From the NCBI RefSeq assembly GCF_003034965.1, contig NZ_PZKE01000011.1:58762-122761 (forward strand): a stretch of 64,000 nucleotides of DNA, in the 5' to 3' direction. Below, piece after piece: positions 26,221 through 37,940 of the stretch. How positions within the stretch are numbered: the first letter of the stretch is position 1; each line of letters starts with the position of its first letter. A program made the position numbers and the translations under genes. This DNA is from Fuscovulum blasticum DSM 2131. GTDB lineage: Bacteria > Pseudomonadota > Alphaproteobacteria > Rhodobacterales > Rhodobacteraceae. Below the pieces are notes generated by a model. That model worked only from the letters and a program-made list of their open reading frames with translations. It was not told where the DNA came from and did no database searches.

Positions 26221-26997
26221 TCAGCCGCCGCGAAACCGGGGCGCGCGCTTTTCCAGAAACGCCATGACGCCTTCGCGGAAATCGGCGCTGCGGCCACATT
26301 CGCCCTGCAACCGTGCCTCCAGCGCCAGCGCGCCACCAAGGTCAAGATCAAAGCTGGTCCGAAGCGCCTGTTTCAGCGCGCGATAGGCCACGGTCGGGCC
26401 ATTGGCCAGATGCGCCGCCCGCGCCGTCACCACCGCCTCGAATTCGGCATCGGGCACCGCTTCCCAGATCATGCCCCAATCGGCGGCCTGCCGGGCACTG
26501 ATCTTTTCGGCAAAAAGGGCCGCCCCCATGGCGCGGGCCAGCCCGATCTGGCGCGGCAACCAATGCGTGCCGCCGGCATCGGGGATCAGACCGATCCGGG
26601 TGAAGGCCTGGATGAAGCTGGCGCTTTCGGTGGCGATCACCACGTCGCAGGCCAGCGCCAGATTGGCCCCTGCCCCGGCCGCCGCCCCGTTGACCGCCGC
26701 AATCACCGGCACCGGACATTCGGTGATCAGCCGCAGCAGCGGCACATATTCATTGTTGAGGATGCCCTCGAAATCGACCGCCGCGATGGATTGCGCATCT
26801 TGCAGATCCTGCCCCGAGCAGAAGGCCCGTCCGGTGCCCGTCAGCACGATGCAGCGCGCCGAGGTCTGCGCCTGCCGCAGCGCCTCGGCCAGTTCGCGGC
26901 GCAGAAGCGAGGACAGTGCGTTCATCACCTCGGGCCGGTTCAGCGCGATGGTCGTCACGCCGCCAGCTTCGGTTACCCGGATCGTTTCCCACGCCAT
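26221..26997 (-). CDS. Enoyl-CoA hydratase/isomerase family protein (PaaG-like)
   Basis: A 258-residue crotonase-fold enzyme. RAFCSGQDLQDA (about residues 61-72) and AAVNGAAAGAGANLALACD (about 97-115) form the oxyanion hole. DAGGTHWLPRQIGLARAM holds a position often used for catalysis. The SGQDL form is typical of PaaG-type isomerases of phenylacetate degradation, but no other paa gene is present, so the substrate is open. GGGAGGGG precedes the ATG at 26997. It lies downstream of ccmF-ccmH on the same strand, 70 bases after ccmH ends, and may share their transcript. Confidence 0.85.
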   Translation of the reverse strand: MAWETIRVTEAGGVTTIALNRPEVMNALSSLLRRELAEALRQAQTSARCIVLTGTGRAFCSGQDLQDAQSIAAVDFEGILNNEYVPLLRLITECPVPVIAAVNGAAAGAGANLALACDVVIATESASFIQAFTRIGLIPDAGGTHWLPRQIGLARAMGAALFAEKISARQAADWGMIWEAVPDAEFEAVVTARAAHLANGPTVAYRALKQALRTSFDLDLGGALALEARLQGECGRSADFREGVMAFLEKRAPRFRGG

Positions 26998-27067
26998 TCG
27001 ATGCCCCTCCCACAACTTGCGGGCAGGATGGCGTGGCGCGCGCCGGCCCGCAAAGGGGAACGCGGCG

Positions 27068-27517
27068 TCACTTCTTCAGGATTTCCTCCAGCCGCGCCTG
27101 TTCATCGGCGGAAAGGCCATCCTCGGGCGTGGGTTTGCGGCGAAAGGTGGCAAAGGCAATGCCGCCGGCCACCAGCAGCATCGCGGGTCCGGCCAGCCAC
27201 AGGATCAGGTTCGATCCGCTAACGCGCGGGTTGAACAGCACGAATTCGCCATAGCGGTCGACCAGAAAGTCGATCACCTGTTCGTCGCTGTCCCCGGCGG
27301 TCAGCCGCTCGCGGATGATGATGCGCAGGTCGCGGCTGATGGCGGCGTTGGAATCGTCGATGGATTCGCCCTGACAGACCGGGCAGCGGATCTGCCGGCT
27401 GATGTCGCGCGCCCGCGCCTCAAGCACGGGATCGGCCAGCATCTCGTCGGGCTGCACCGCAAGCGCGGGCGTGGCGGCCAGCAGCAGGGCCAGAAGGGCA
27501 GCGCGGAGGGCGGTCAT
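27068..27517 (-). CDS. ccmH: Cytochrome c-type biogenesis protein CcmH
   Basis: CcmH keeps the haem-binding cysteines of apocytochrome c reduced during cytochrome c maturation. The 149-residue protein has a signal peptide (to about residue 20), the redox motif RCPVCQG with Cys45 and Cys48, and one C-terminal transmembrane segment (about residues 103-123). It is the short form without the TPR domain found in E. coli CcmH. Its ATG overlaps the ccmF stop (ATGA). It works in the periplasm with CcmF and CcmI; other ccm genes are not in this window. Confidence 0.95.
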   Translation of the reverse strand: MTALRAALLALLLAATPALAVQPDEMLADPVLEARARDISRQIRCPVCQGESIDDSNAAISRDLRIIIRERLTAGDSDEQVIDFLVDRYGEFVLFNPRVSGSNLILWLAGPAMLLVAGGIAFATFRRKPTPEDGLSADEQARLEEILKK

Positions 27518-29481
27518 TCGGCGGGCACTCCGGCCAGCCGGGTCTTGGCCGCCCCGGCCGCCACGCGATAGCGGCGATCGGTCAGGCTGAGCAACCCGCC
27601 AAGCGCCATCAGCGCGCAGCCGGTCCACAGCCAGCTTGCGAAAGGCTCGATATAGCCGCGCACCGCCCAGCCACCGGCCGGTTGGGGATCGCCGATCACC
27701 AGATAAAGATCGCGGAAGGCGCCCTGATGGATCGCGGCCTCGGTCGTGGGCATCGCCTGCACCGGATAGACCCGCTTTTCGGGATAAAGCGTCGCCACCG
27801 CCGCGCCGGCCTTGGTCACCACCATCTCAGCCATGGTCGAGGTATAGTTCGGCCCCGGAACCTGACGCACATCCTTGAGCGTGATCTCATAGGCGCCAAG
27901 GGGGAAGGTTTCGCCCAGTTGGGCCACGCGGATAACCTCGACCTTCCAGGAATGAAGCGCGGCCACAGCGAAGATCACGATGCCCAGGCCGGCGTGGGCG
28001 GTGGCCTTGCCCCAGTCTGCCCTTGGCAGGCGGAACAGCCTGCCCAGCCGGTTTCCGCCGCGGCCGGTGCGGCTCCACAGGTCAAGCGCAGCCCCCAGCA
28101 CCACCCAGGCCGCAAGCGCCACGCCCACCGGCCCAAGCGCCGACCGTCCGGTCTGCATCGCGAAGGCCAGCCCACCCAAGGCAACGGTCAGCACCAGCAC
28201 CGGCCCAAGACCCGCCAGCGCCCGGCCCAGATTGCCGCGCTTCCACGCCAGCATTGCCCCCGCCGGCAGGATCACCGCCAGCACCACGATGAAGGGCGTG
28301 AAGGCCGCGTTGAAGAACGGCTCGCCCACGGAAACGGTGCGCCCGATCACAACCTCGGCCAGAAGCGGCCAGATCGTGCCGATGAAGACCACAAAGGCCG
28401 ACACCGCCAGAAGGATGTTGTTCGCCACCAGGGCGCTTTCGCGGCTGACCAGCCCGAACAGCCCCTTCGCCTCCATCACCCCGGCCCGCAGCGCAAAAAG
28501 CAGCAGCGCACCGCCGGTGAAGAAGGCAAGGATCGCCAGGATGAACACACCCCGCGCCGGATCGCTGGCGAAGGAATGGACCGATGTGATGACGCCCGAG
28601 CGCACGATGAAGGTGCCGATCAGCGAGAAGCCGAAGGCAAGGATCGACAGCAGGATGGTCCAGCTTTTCAGCGATTCCCGCTTTTCCACCACGATGGCGG
28701 AATGAAGTAGCGCCACCGCCAGCAGCCAGGGCATGAAACTGGCGTTCTCGACCGGATCCCAGAACCAGAACCCGCCCCAGCCCAGTTCGTAATAGGCCCA
28801 CCAGGACCCAAGGGCGATGCCGATGGTCAGGAAGACCCAGGCGCTCAGCGTCCAGGGCCGGACCCAACGCGCCCAGGCGGCATCAACCCGGCCCTCGATC
28901 AGGGCGGCGACGGCAAAGGAAAACGCCATCGAAAGGCCGACATAGCCCAGGTAAAGGAACGGCGGATGGAAGGCGAGACCGGGGTCTTGCAACAGCGGGT
29001 TCAGGTCCTGCCCGTTCAACGGAGGCTCGGCCAGCCGCCAGAACGGGTTGGAGGTGAAGATCAGGAAGGCCAGAAACGCCACCCCGATGGACCCCTGCAC
29101 CGCAATCACCCGCGCGCGCAGCGTGGCCGGCAGATTGGCCCCGAACCACGCCACCGCCGCCCCGAACAGCGCCAGGATCAGCACCCAGAGCAGAAGCGAC
29201 CCCTCATGATTGCCCCAGACGCCGCTGACCTTGTAGAGCATCGGCTTCAGCGTGTGGCTGTTGGCCGTCACCACCGCCAACGAGAAATCCGACACGACAA
29301 AGGCCCAGGTCAGAACCCCGAAGGCAAAGGCAACCAGCGCAAGCTGCGTCACCGCGGCGGGGGCCGCCAGCGCCATCAGCGCCGGGTTGCGCTGCTGCGC
29401 GCCCCACAGCGGCACGACGGTCTGCAAGACCGCCACCATCAGGGCAAGGATCAGGGCAAAATGGCCTAGCTCGACGATCAT
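27514..29481 (-). CDS. ccmF: Haem lyase CcmF (cytochrome c maturation)
   Basis: CcmF is the core of the haem-apocytochrome c ligation complex. The 655-residue protein has about 14-15 transmembrane helices. The tryptophan-rich WWD-type motif is GGFWFWDPVENASFMPW (about residues 240-256), and SGVWGNHEGSLLLWVL near residue 85 is also conserved. The ATG at 29481 follows GGAG at seven bases. The stop overlaps ccmH. Upstream lie no further ccm genes, only a repeat-bearing 308-base gap. Length and motifs match functional proteins. Confidence 0.96.
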   Translation of the reverse strand: MIVELGHFALILALMVAVLQTVVPLWGAQQRNPALMALAAPAAVTQLALVAFAFGVLTWAFVVSDFSLAVVTANSHTLKPMLYKVSGVWGNHEGSLLLWVLILALFGAAVAWFGANLPATLRARVIAVQGSIGVAFLAFLIFTSNPFWRLAEPPLNGQDLNPLLQDPGLAFHPPFLYLGYVGLSMAFSFAVAALIEGRVDAAWARWVRPWTLSAWVFLTIGIALGSWWAYYELGWGGFWFWDPVENASFMPWLLAVALLHSAIVVEKRESLKSWTILLSILAFGFSLIGTFIVRSGVITSVHSFASDPARGVFILAILAFFTGGALLLFALRAGVMEAKGLFGLVSRESALVANNILLAVSAFVVFIGTIWPLLAEVVIGRTVSVGEPFFNAAFTPFIVVLAVILPAGAMLAWKRGNLGRALAGLGPVLVLTVALGGLAFAMQTGRSALGPVGVALAAWVVLGAALDLWSRTGRGGNRLGRLFRLPRADWGKATAHAGLGIVIFAVAALHSWKVEVIRVAQLGETFPLGAYEITLKDVRQVPGPNYTSTMAEMVVTKAGAAVATLYPEKRVYPVQAMPTTEAAIHQGAFRDLYLVIGDPQPAGGWAVRGYIEPFASWLWTGCALMALGGLLSLTDRRYRVAAGAAKTRLAGVPAE

Positions 29482-29692
29482 CTGGCGGTCTCCTTCGCGC
29501 GGTATCCTACCGGGCAGCGATGGCGGATGCCATGGGCTGCGCGAATGGGTCGCGCCATTGTGCATCTGCCAGATGCCTTTTGCAGCGGCAGACCGCAAAC
29601 GGCTGGCCCGCCGCGCCGACCGTGCGAAAGATCATGCCTGGAGGAAAAACGTGTTCGACCAGCCAACCCGGTCGAAATGACCCCGTCCGTGG
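29482..29692. other. Intergenic region upstream of ccmF, no gene recognised
   Basis: This stretch should contain the ccmF promoter (read leftwards). I see no convincing promoter pair. A 35-codon open frame on the forward strand (29573-29680), rich in Arg and Lys, lacks a ribosome site and is probably chance. Confidence 0.4.
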
Positions 29693-29774
29693 CCGGGGGC
29701 GCCGCCCCCGGACCCCCGGGGTATTTTCGCCAACTGGAAGGGCAAGACATCTTCCACTTGGCTCAAATACCCCC
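29693..29774. repeat. Rhodobacterales-type palindromic repeat, complete copy
   Basis: A short GC hairpin (CCGGGGGCG 29693-29701 with CGCCCCCGG 29703-29711) is followed by a long imperfect inverted repeat. Its left arm (29718-29740) starts GGGGTATTTTCGCCAA and ends in TGGAAG; its right arm (29751-29773) starts CTTCCACTTGG and ends in AAATACCCC. It sits between ccmF and the stop of the KamA-like gene and may end transcription of the latter. A related copy lies at 57867-57920. Confidence 0.7.
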
Positions 29775-29789
29775 GCCGGAGGCGCCTTT

Positions 29790-30833
29790 TCAGCGGTCGC
29801 GATAGCTGTGCCGGTTGCCCTGCGGGTCGGTCACGATCCAGCCGCCCTGCCCGTCCGGTTGCAGATAGCCCGGTCCCACCGGCACCTTGCCGTGGCCGCC
29901 GGGCAGGTCCAGCACATAAAGCGGCTGCGCGATGCCGGTCAGCCGGCCCCGCAAGGCGGCCATGATCGCCTGCCCCTCGGCCAGCGGCAGGCGGAAATGG
30001 CCGGTGCCCTTGGCCAGATCTGGATGGTGCAAATAATAGGGCTTCACCCGATGCGCGATCAGCTTGCGGAACAGGGATTCCAGCGTGCCGGCATCGGCAT
30101 TCACCCCGCGCAGCAGCACGGTCTGCGACAGAAGCGGCAGCCCGGCGCGGGTCAGCCGGCGGAAGGCGGCCGCTGCGGCGGGCGTGATCTCGTCGGGGTG
30201 GTTGGTGTGGATCACCACCCAGACCGGCAACCGGCGGTCCAGCACCTCGGCCAGGGCCGGCGTTACCTTTTCGGGGGCGACCACGGGAATACGGGTGTGG
30301 AACCGCACCAGTTCGACCGAGGGGATATCTTCCAGCGCCGTCAGCATTGCCCCCAGCCGGCGCGGTGACAGCACCAGCGGGTCGCCCCCGGTAAAGATCA
30401 CCTCGCGCACCGCAGGGGTGGCGCGAAGATAGTCCAGCACCTGCGCGAAACCGTCTTCGGACAGGCTGCCGGTATCTCCCACCGTCTCGCGGCGGAAACA
30501 GAAGCGGCAATAGACCTCGCAGGTCTGGGTGGCGTGCAGGATGGCGCGGTCGGGGTAGCGGTGGGTCAGGCCCGGCACCGGGCGATGGGCATCGTCGCCG
30601 ATCGGATCGGCCAGTTCTTCGGGGCGGATCATCAGTTCGGCCACCGAGGGCACCACCTGCGCGCGCACCCCCGCACTGTCGCGCGGCAGCGCCGGGGGGA
30701 TGCGGATGCGGAACTCGGCCGCCACCGCCTCAAGCTGCGGGCCGTCTGCCGGATCGGCCAGACCCTCGCGGATCAGGTCATCCACGCCGGTCAGGGCGCG
30801 CGGCAAGGCATCGGGGCGGAAGGTTTCGGTCAT
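29790..30833 (-). CDS. KamA-family radical SAM protein (lysine 2,3-aminomutase / EpmB-like)
   Basis: A 347-residue radical SAM enzyme of the lysine 2,3-aminomutase family, using S-adenosylmethionine, a 4Fe-4S cluster and PLP. The cluster cysteines are Cys105, Cys109 and Cys112 in TCEVYCRFCFRRE. FTGGDPLVL follows, and the PLP lysine is expected in LDLPGGHGKVPVG near the C-terminus. The length is that of EpmB, which makes beta-lysine for elongation factor P, rather than of longer clostridial KamA. No epmA or efp gene is in the window, so free-lysine or EF-P-linked function cannot be separated. Confidence 0.88.
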   Translation of the reverse strand: MTETFRPDALPRALTGVDDLIREGLADPADGPQLEAVAAEFRIRIPPALPRDSAGVRAQVVPSVAELMIRPEELADPIGDDAHRPVPGLTHRYPDRAILHATQTCEVYCRFCFRRETVGDTGSLSEDGFAQVLDYLRATPAVREVIFTGGDPLVLSPRRLGAMLTALEDIPSVELVRFHTRIPVVAPEKVTPALAEVLDRRLPVWVVIHTNHPDEITPAAAAAFRRLTRAGLPLLSQTVLLRGVNADAGTLESLFRKLIAHRVKPYYLHHPDLAKGTGHFRLPLAEGQAIMAALRGRLTGIAQPLYVLDLPGGHGKVPVGPGYLQPDGQGGWIVTDPQGNRHSYRDR

Positions 30834-30918
30834 GACGCGGGCGCTCTATCGCCGCCCCACCTGCGCCGCAAGCACAGCTTTGCCGAAGCCACCGGAAGGA
30901 CGCGCGGAAAGCGGCCTG

Positions 30919-31188
30919 TCAGTGCAACCGGAACTCTTTCACCACATGCCGCCAGTCGCCCGGCGAGATCAGCTTGCGGTGCGTGAAGCGCACCGAATGA
31001 AGCGGCCCGTCCAGACTTTGCTGCCAGAACTCGATGAATCGGAACAGTTCGGGATAATCCGGCGCCAGATCATAGGCCTGCCAGACGAAGGTATTAATAA
31101 CGCTTCTATAATCCGGCATCCGATAGTAGATTTCGGCGGTCGTCAGCCCGTAGCCCTTCAGCATCAGTTCGGTCTCGCTTGCCTGCAT
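30919..31188 (-). CDS. Usg family protein
   Basis: An 89-residue cytoplasmic protein that I recognise as the alphaproteobacterial Usg family. It was named for a gene upstream of trp genes in Caulobacter and its function is unknown. Characteristic are LMLKGYGLTTAEIYYRMPDY near the N-terminus and the aromatic-rich WQAYDLAPDYPELFRFIEFW. GGAGG precedes the ATG at 31188. Divergent from gyrA, with a promoter-like pair in the AT-rich part of the gap. Confidence 0.85.
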   Translation of the reverse strand: MQASETELMLKGYGLTTAEIYYRMPDYRSVINTFVWQAYDLAPDYPELFRFIEFWQQSLDGPLHSVRFTHRKLISPGDWRHVVKEFRLH

Positions 31189-31238
31189 CGTCGCGGCCTC
31201 CTTTCTGCACCTCTGGGCCATCCTGCCAGATTCATATT

Positions 31239-31267
31239 TTTATGCAATAATTTCAATGAATTGTCAC
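31239..31267 (-). promoter_or_regulatory. Putative promoter of the usg-family gene
   Basis: On the reverse strand GTGACA (31267-31262), 17 bases, CATAAA (31244-31239). The surrounding 31230-31265 is the most AT-rich stretch in this part of the window, as expected for a promoter. The gyrA promoter must lie to the right of it; TTGCAC at 31307 is a weak candidate -35. Confidence 0.45.
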
Positions 31268-31381
31268 TCAATGCGAAAGGCTGCTGCCAGTCCGCGCCCG
31301 CCACCATTGCACCCCATCTGCGGTATGGTGTAACTTGCAGCCAACAAAATCTGGGCCCCCAAGGGGCAGGCAAGGCAGAAC

Positions 31382-34091
<2,710 letters not shown>

Positions 34092-34105
<14 letters not shown>

Positions 34106-34412
34106 GTTGCGCCTTGCCGCCCTGGCGGCGGAGGGGCAAACCCTGACCTACGGCGCCTTGGCCCGCGATCTGGGGCTGCGGATGGGCGAACTGACCGCAG
34201 CCCTTGAAGATCTGATGGAGCAGGATGCCGCCCTTGGCCGCCCGTTCCGGGCAGTGCTGTGCGAAGGCCGCCTGTCGCGCGGGTTGCCGGCGGCGGGGTT
34301 CTTCCTCAAGGCCGCGGCCTTGGGCCGCTTCGCCCCCGGTCAGGATGAGGCGGCCTTTGCCATGGCGGAACGGGCCGCCCTTTGGGCCGCACCGCCGTTA
34401 ACCGACTGTTAA
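34092..34412 (+). CDS. Conserved small protein, possible winged-helix DNA-binding
   Basis: A 106-residue protein that overlaps the end of gyrA by 14 bases and is probably translated by coupling. [20 protein letters not shown] resembles a winged-helix unit (TYG.LA as in alkyltransferase-like DNA-binding domains), but the alkyl-acceptor cysteine motif is absent. I know similar hypothetical proteins only from Rhodobacterales and would not assign a function. Its TAA stop codon forms part of a perfect CtrA box. Confidence 0.65.
34398..34412. promoter_or_regulatory. Perfect CtrA box upstream of an outer-membrane-protein-like gene
   Basis: TTAA (34398-34401), seven bases, TTAA (34409-34412), the exact CtrA recognition pattern. 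It lies 138 bases before the ATG at 34550 and overlaps the stop codon of the preceding gene. Confidence 0.55.
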
Positions 34413-34549
34413 GGTTTTTCTTTCGTGAATCACCCGCAGCCGGCATAGAGGCGGCACCGGGCGCGCGCCCGGCGGACGGCGAAGCCCCCGACCACCCATT
34501 CCGGCCATGGCGATCAGAAGGTGCCCCCCGGTTCAGCCCCCGGTGCCCC

Positions 34550-35293
34550 ATGTCTCGCCCGTTGCTTGCCGCCTTTCTTTCGCTTGCCCTGTCCGCGCCC
34601 CTGCCCGCCCTGTCCGACAGCCTTGGCCTGACCTGGGGCGAAGTCTCGGTCGGGCTGAATTCGGACCATCAGAAATCCCTCACGCTGGCGGGTGACTGGA
34701 AGATTTCGGACGCACATGGCCTGCAATTCGGCCTTGGCTATGCCGACCGCCCGCCGGGCGCCTGGCTGACCGTGGACGCCCACCTTTACCTTGCCCCCGC
34801 ACCCGGCCGCAAATACGGCTTCTTTCTGGGCGTGGCCGATCTGGACGGTGAGGAATTCACCGTGGTGCAGGGTGGCGTCGCCGGGATGCTGGCGCTGTCG
34901 GACCGCACCGTTGTGCAAGGCCGGGCCGGGCTTGGCCTGTCGGACAGTGATCTGGATTACCTGACCGTCTCTGCCAGCCTGTCGCACGATCTGTCCGACC
35001 GCCTGCAAATCTATGGTTCGGCGATGCTGGCCGAATTCGACGAAACCACCTTCCGCGCCGTCGCGCACGAACTGGCCCTTGGCCTGCGCTACCGGATCGG
35101 CAATGGCGCCAGCCTGTCCTTGGCCGTGGTGACGGACGGGCTTTCGGGCCGCGACGGCGCCCCGTCGGACACCCGCGTCGAACTGGGCCTGCGCTGGACC
35201 TTCGGCGGTTCGGGCAGCGACGACCCGGTCGCCGACCGCGCCTTCGACACGCCGCAGCCGGTGGATGTGCTGATCCGGCGCGGCCTGTTCTGA
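34550..35293 (+). CDS. Exported beta-rich protein, probably outer-membrane barrel
   Basis: A 247-residue protein with a signal peptide (MSRPLLAAFLSLALSAPLPA) followed by alternating hydrophobic and polar residues typical of beta strands. Examples are GLQFGLGYADR and YLTVSASLSHDL, and the LGLRYRIGNGASLSLAVV stretch is similar. The last strand (ELGLRWTFGG) is followed by a hydrophilic tail, so it does not end with the usual C-terminal aromatic. I recognise no named family. No clear ribosome site precedes the ATG. A perfect CtrA box upstream makes cell-cycle control possible. Confidence 0.65.
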   Translation: MSRPLLAAFLSLALSAPLPALSDSLGLTWGEVSVGLNSDHQKSLTLAGDWKISDAHGLQFGLGYADRPPGAWLTVDAHLYLAPAPGRKYGFFLGVADLDGEEFTVVQGGVAGMLALSDRTVVQGRAGLGLSDSDLDYLTVSASLSHDLSDRLQIYGSAMLAEFDETTFRAVAHELALGLRYRIGNGASLSLAVVTDGLSGRDGAPSDTRVELGLRWTFGGSGSDDPVADRAFDTPQPVDVLIRRGLF

Positions 35294-35332
35294 GCCTTCC
35301 CATGGCCACGCTCTTCGCCTAAGAACGCGGCC

Positions 35333-36664
35333 ATGACAGAGCCTCTTCACATCATCGGCGGCGGCATGGCCGGGTCCGAGGCCGCCTGGGCCGCGGTGCG
35401 CCTGGGCGTTCCCGTGGTCCTGCACGAAATGCGCCCCAAGGTCGGCACCTTTGCGCACCGCACCGGGCTTTTCGCGGAAATGGTCTGTTCCAATTCGTTC
35501 CGCTCGGACGATGACGAACGCAATGCCGTGGGCCTGCTGCATTGGGAAATGCGCGCGGCGGGCGGGCTGGTGATGGAAATGGCCAGCCGCCACCGCCTGC
35601 CCGCCGGCGGGGCGCTGGCGGTGGACCGCGATCCCTTTGCCGAAGCCGTGACCGAACGGCTGCGGTCGCATCCGCTGGTGTCCGTCGCGGAAGAAGAGGT
35701 GACCGAACTTCCCGCCACGGGCCAATGGATCGTGGCCACCGGCCCCCTGACCAGCGGCGCGCTGGCCCAGTCGATCCGCGCCGCCACCGGGGCCGAGGCG
35801 CTGGCCTTCTTCGACGCCATCGCGCCCATCGTCTATGCCGACAGCGTGGACATGTCGGTCGCGTGGATGCAATCGCGCTATGACAAGGGCGAGACGGTCG
35901 AGGAACAGACCGCCTACATGAACTGCCCGATGGACAAGCCGCAGTATGAGGCCTTCATCCATGCGCTGCTGGCGGCGGAAAAGACCGCCTTCCACGAAGG
36001 CGAAACGGCGGGCTATTTCGACGGCTGCCTGCCCATCGAGGTGATGGCCGAACGTGGCCGCGAAACGCTGCGCCACGGCCCGATGAAGCCGGTCGGCCTG
36101 ACCAATGCCCACCGGCCCGAGGTCAAGCCCTATGCCGTGGTGCAACTGCGCCGCGACAACAAGCTGGGCACGCTCTACAACATCGTCGGTTTCCAGACGA
36201 AGATGAAGTATGGCGCGCAAACCGATGTTTTCCGTATGATTCCCGGGCTTGAGAACGCCAGTTTCGCCCGGCTTGGCGGCATCCACCGCAACACCTTCAT
36301 CAATTCGCCCACGCTGCTGGACGAACAGATGCGGTTGAAATCGCGGCCGAACATCCGCTTTGCCGGCCAGATCACCGGCGTCGAAGGGTATGTGGAAAGC
36401 GCCGCCATGGGCCTCTTGGCCGGGCGGATGGCGGCGATGCAACTGCTGGGGCAGGCCCTGCCCCCGCCGCCGCCCGAAACCGCCATGGGCGCGCTGGTGA
36501 CCCATATCACCGACGGGGCCGAGGCCAAGACCTTCCAGCCGATGAACGTGAACTTCGGCCTCTTCCCCCCGATTGATGCCAAGGGCGGCCGCAAGGGGCG
36601 CAAGGATCGCTACAAGGCCTATACCGACCGGGCGAAGGAAGCCTTCCTCGCATGGCTCGGGTAA
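35333..36664 (+). CDS. trmFO: Methylenetetrahydrofolate-tRNA (uracil-5-)-methyltransferase TrmFO
   Basis: TrmFO makes m5U54 in the T loop of tRNA using methylenetetrahydrofolate and FAD. The 443-residue protein starts with the FAD-binding motif [15 protein letters not shown] (residues 7-21). Conserved [26 protein letters not shown], and [13 protein letters not shown] are all present, and [11 protein letters not shown] lies near the C-terminus. The length is standard. Its end overlaps the start of gluQ by 13 bases, joining two tRNA-modification genes in one unit. Confidence 0.97.
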   Translation: MTEPLHIIGGGMAGSEAAWAAVRLGVPVVLHEMRPKVGTFAHRTGLFAEMVCSNSFRSDDDERNAVGLLHWEMRAAGGLVMEMASRHRLPAGGALAVDRDPFAEAVTERLRSHPLVSVAEEEVTELPATGQWIVATGPLTSGALAQSIRAATGAEALAFFDAIAPIVYADSVDMSVAWMQSRYDKGETVEEQTAYMNCPMDKPQYEAFIHALLAAEKTAFHEGETAGYFDGCLPIEVMAERGRETLRHGPMKPVGLTNAHRPEVKPYAVVQLRRDNKLGTLYNIVGFQTKMKYGAQTDVFRMIPGLENASFARLGGIHRNTFINSPTLLDEQMRLKSRPNIRFAGQITGVEGYVESAAMGLLAGRMAAMQLLGQALPPPPPETAMGALVTHITDGAEAKTFQPMNVNFGLFPPIDAKGGRKGRKDRYKAYTDRAKEAFLAWLG

Positions 36665-37470
36665 CGCGCTTCGCGCCCTCGCCCACCGGCCCGCTGCATC
36701 TGGGCCATGCCTATGCCGCGCTGGTGGCCGCCGAACGCGGTGACCGCTTCCTGTTGCGGATCGAGGACATCGACACCGCCCGGTCCAAACCGGAATGGGA
36801 GGCCGCGATCCTTGACGATCTGGCCTGGCTGGGGCTGCGCTGGGAAACCCCGGTCATGCGACAGTCGGACCGCCTGCCCGCCTATCGCGCGGCGCTGGAC
36901 CGGCTGACCGGGCTTGGGCTGACCTATGCCTGCACCTGCACACGCGGCGACATCCGCGCCGCCCTGTCCGCCCCGCAGGAAGGGGCCACGGTGATGGGGC
37001 CGGACGGGCCGGTCTATCCCGGCACCTGCCGCAGCAAGGGGCACGCCAGCGGCGCGGTGCGGCTGGACATGGCGGCGGCGATGCGCCGGCTGGGCACTGT
37101 CACCTTCACCGACAGTGGCACAAGCCCCGGCCCCCACAGCTTCGACGGGCCGACACTGTGCCGGGAAGTGGGCGACATCGTGCTGGCGCGCAAGGACATC
37201 GGCACCTCCTACCATCTGGCGGTGGTGGTGGACGATGCCGCGCAAGGCATTACCGAAGTCACCCGTGGCGAAGACCTGTTCGAGGCGACCGCGATCCATG
37301 TCGTGCTGCAACGCCTGCTGGACCTGCCGACCCCGGCCTATCACCACCACCGGCTGATCCGGGATGAGGCCGGCAAGCGGCTGGCCAAGCGGGACGATGC
37401 CCGCGCCCTGGCGAATTACCGGGCCGAAGGCCTGTCACCCCAGGACATCCGGCAGATGATCGGGCTCTGA
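36652..37470 (+). CDS. gluQ: Glutamyl-Q tRNA(Asp) synthetase
   Basis: A 272-residue paralogue of the catalytic half of glutamyl-tRNA synthetase. It activates glutamate and attaches it to queuosine in tRNA(Asp). The HIGH-type motif is PLHLGH (residues 14-19) and the KMSKS-type motif is KRLAKRDD near residue 242. CTCTR and GTCRS hold cysteines of the zinc site. The anticodon-binding domain of GluRS is absent, as expected. It overlaps trmFO, and tandem palindromes follow its stop codon. Confidence 0.95.
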   Translation: MARVTRFAPSPTGPLHLGHAYAALVAAERGDRFLLRIEDIDTARSKPEWEAAILDDLAWLGLRWETPVMRQSDRLPAYRAALDRLTGLGLTYACTCTRGDIRAALSAPQEGATVMGPDGPVYPGTCRSKGHASGAVRLDMAAAMRRLGTVTFTDSGTSPGPHSFDGPTLCREVGDIVLARKDIGTSYHLAVVVDDAAQGITEVTRGEDLFEATAIHVVLQRLLDLPTPAYHHHRLIRDEAGKRLAKRDDARALANYRAEGLSPQDIRQMIGL

Positions 37471-37473
37471 CAG

Positions 37474-37514
37474 GTTTCTTCGAAGAAACTTGCAAATTCC
37501 TTCGAAGGAATTTG
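37474..37514. terminator. Two tandem perfect palindromes between convergent gluQ and hisI
   Basis: GTTTCTTCGAAGAAAC (37474-37489) and AAATTCCTTCGAAGGAATTT (37494-37513), both centred on TTCGAA. They fill the 48-base gap between the two stop codons and give hairpins with T-rich 3' sides on both strands, so a bidirectional terminator is likely. Confidence 0.7.
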
Positions 37515-37518
37515 TCCC

Positions 37519-37878
37519 TCAGCCCATCGGCTGGGAAATCACCATCTCGTCACCCTCCCGAACCGCGGTGTAGAAGCAGGACCGCCGGTTGGTGTGGCAG
37601 GCCGGGCCGGTCTGGTTGACCAGCGCCAGCAGGCAATCGCGGTCGCAATCCAGCCGCAGTTCGACCAGCCGCTGCACATGGCCCGAGGTTTCGCCCTTGA
37701 CCCAGAACGCGGCGCGCGACCGGCTCCAATAGGTGACCCGGCCCGTTTCCAGCGTGCGTGCCACGGCATCGGCGTTCATCCAGGCCAGCATCAGCACCTC
37801 GCCCGTCGCATGATCCTGCGCGATGCAGGGGATCAGCCCGGCGGCATCGTATTTCAGGCTGGACGGATCGAAAGCCAT
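37519..37878 (-). CDS. hisI: Phosphoribosyl-AMP cyclohydrolase
   Basis: HisI opens the purine ring of phosphoribosyl-AMP in step three of histidine synthesis. The 119-residue single-function form shows the metal-binding LDCDRDCLLALV and the zinc cysteines in GPACHTNRRSCF. VTYWSRSRAAFWVKGETSGH is the substrate region. AGGAGAA precedes the ATG at 37878. It is not fused to HisE, as usual in alphaproteobacteria. It is transcribed away from the divergent Fe-S scaffold gene. Confidence 0.97.
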   Translation of the reverse strand: MAFDPSSLKYDAAGLIPCIAQDHATGEVLMLAWMNADAVARTLETGRVTYWSRSRAAFWVKGETSGHVQRLVELRLDCDRDCLLALVNQTGPACHTNRRSCFYTAVREGDEMVISQPMG

Positions 37879-37940
37879 GGCGGTTCTCCTTGGCGGGGGG
37901 TGCGGCTGGCATTACATAGGGGCCTTGCGGAGGGCAAGGG

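Noticed and set aside
29573..29680. A 35-codon Arg/Lys-rich forward frame between ccmF and the KamA-like gene
   Set aside because: No ribosome site, no known family, and it lies in the expected ccmF promoter region.
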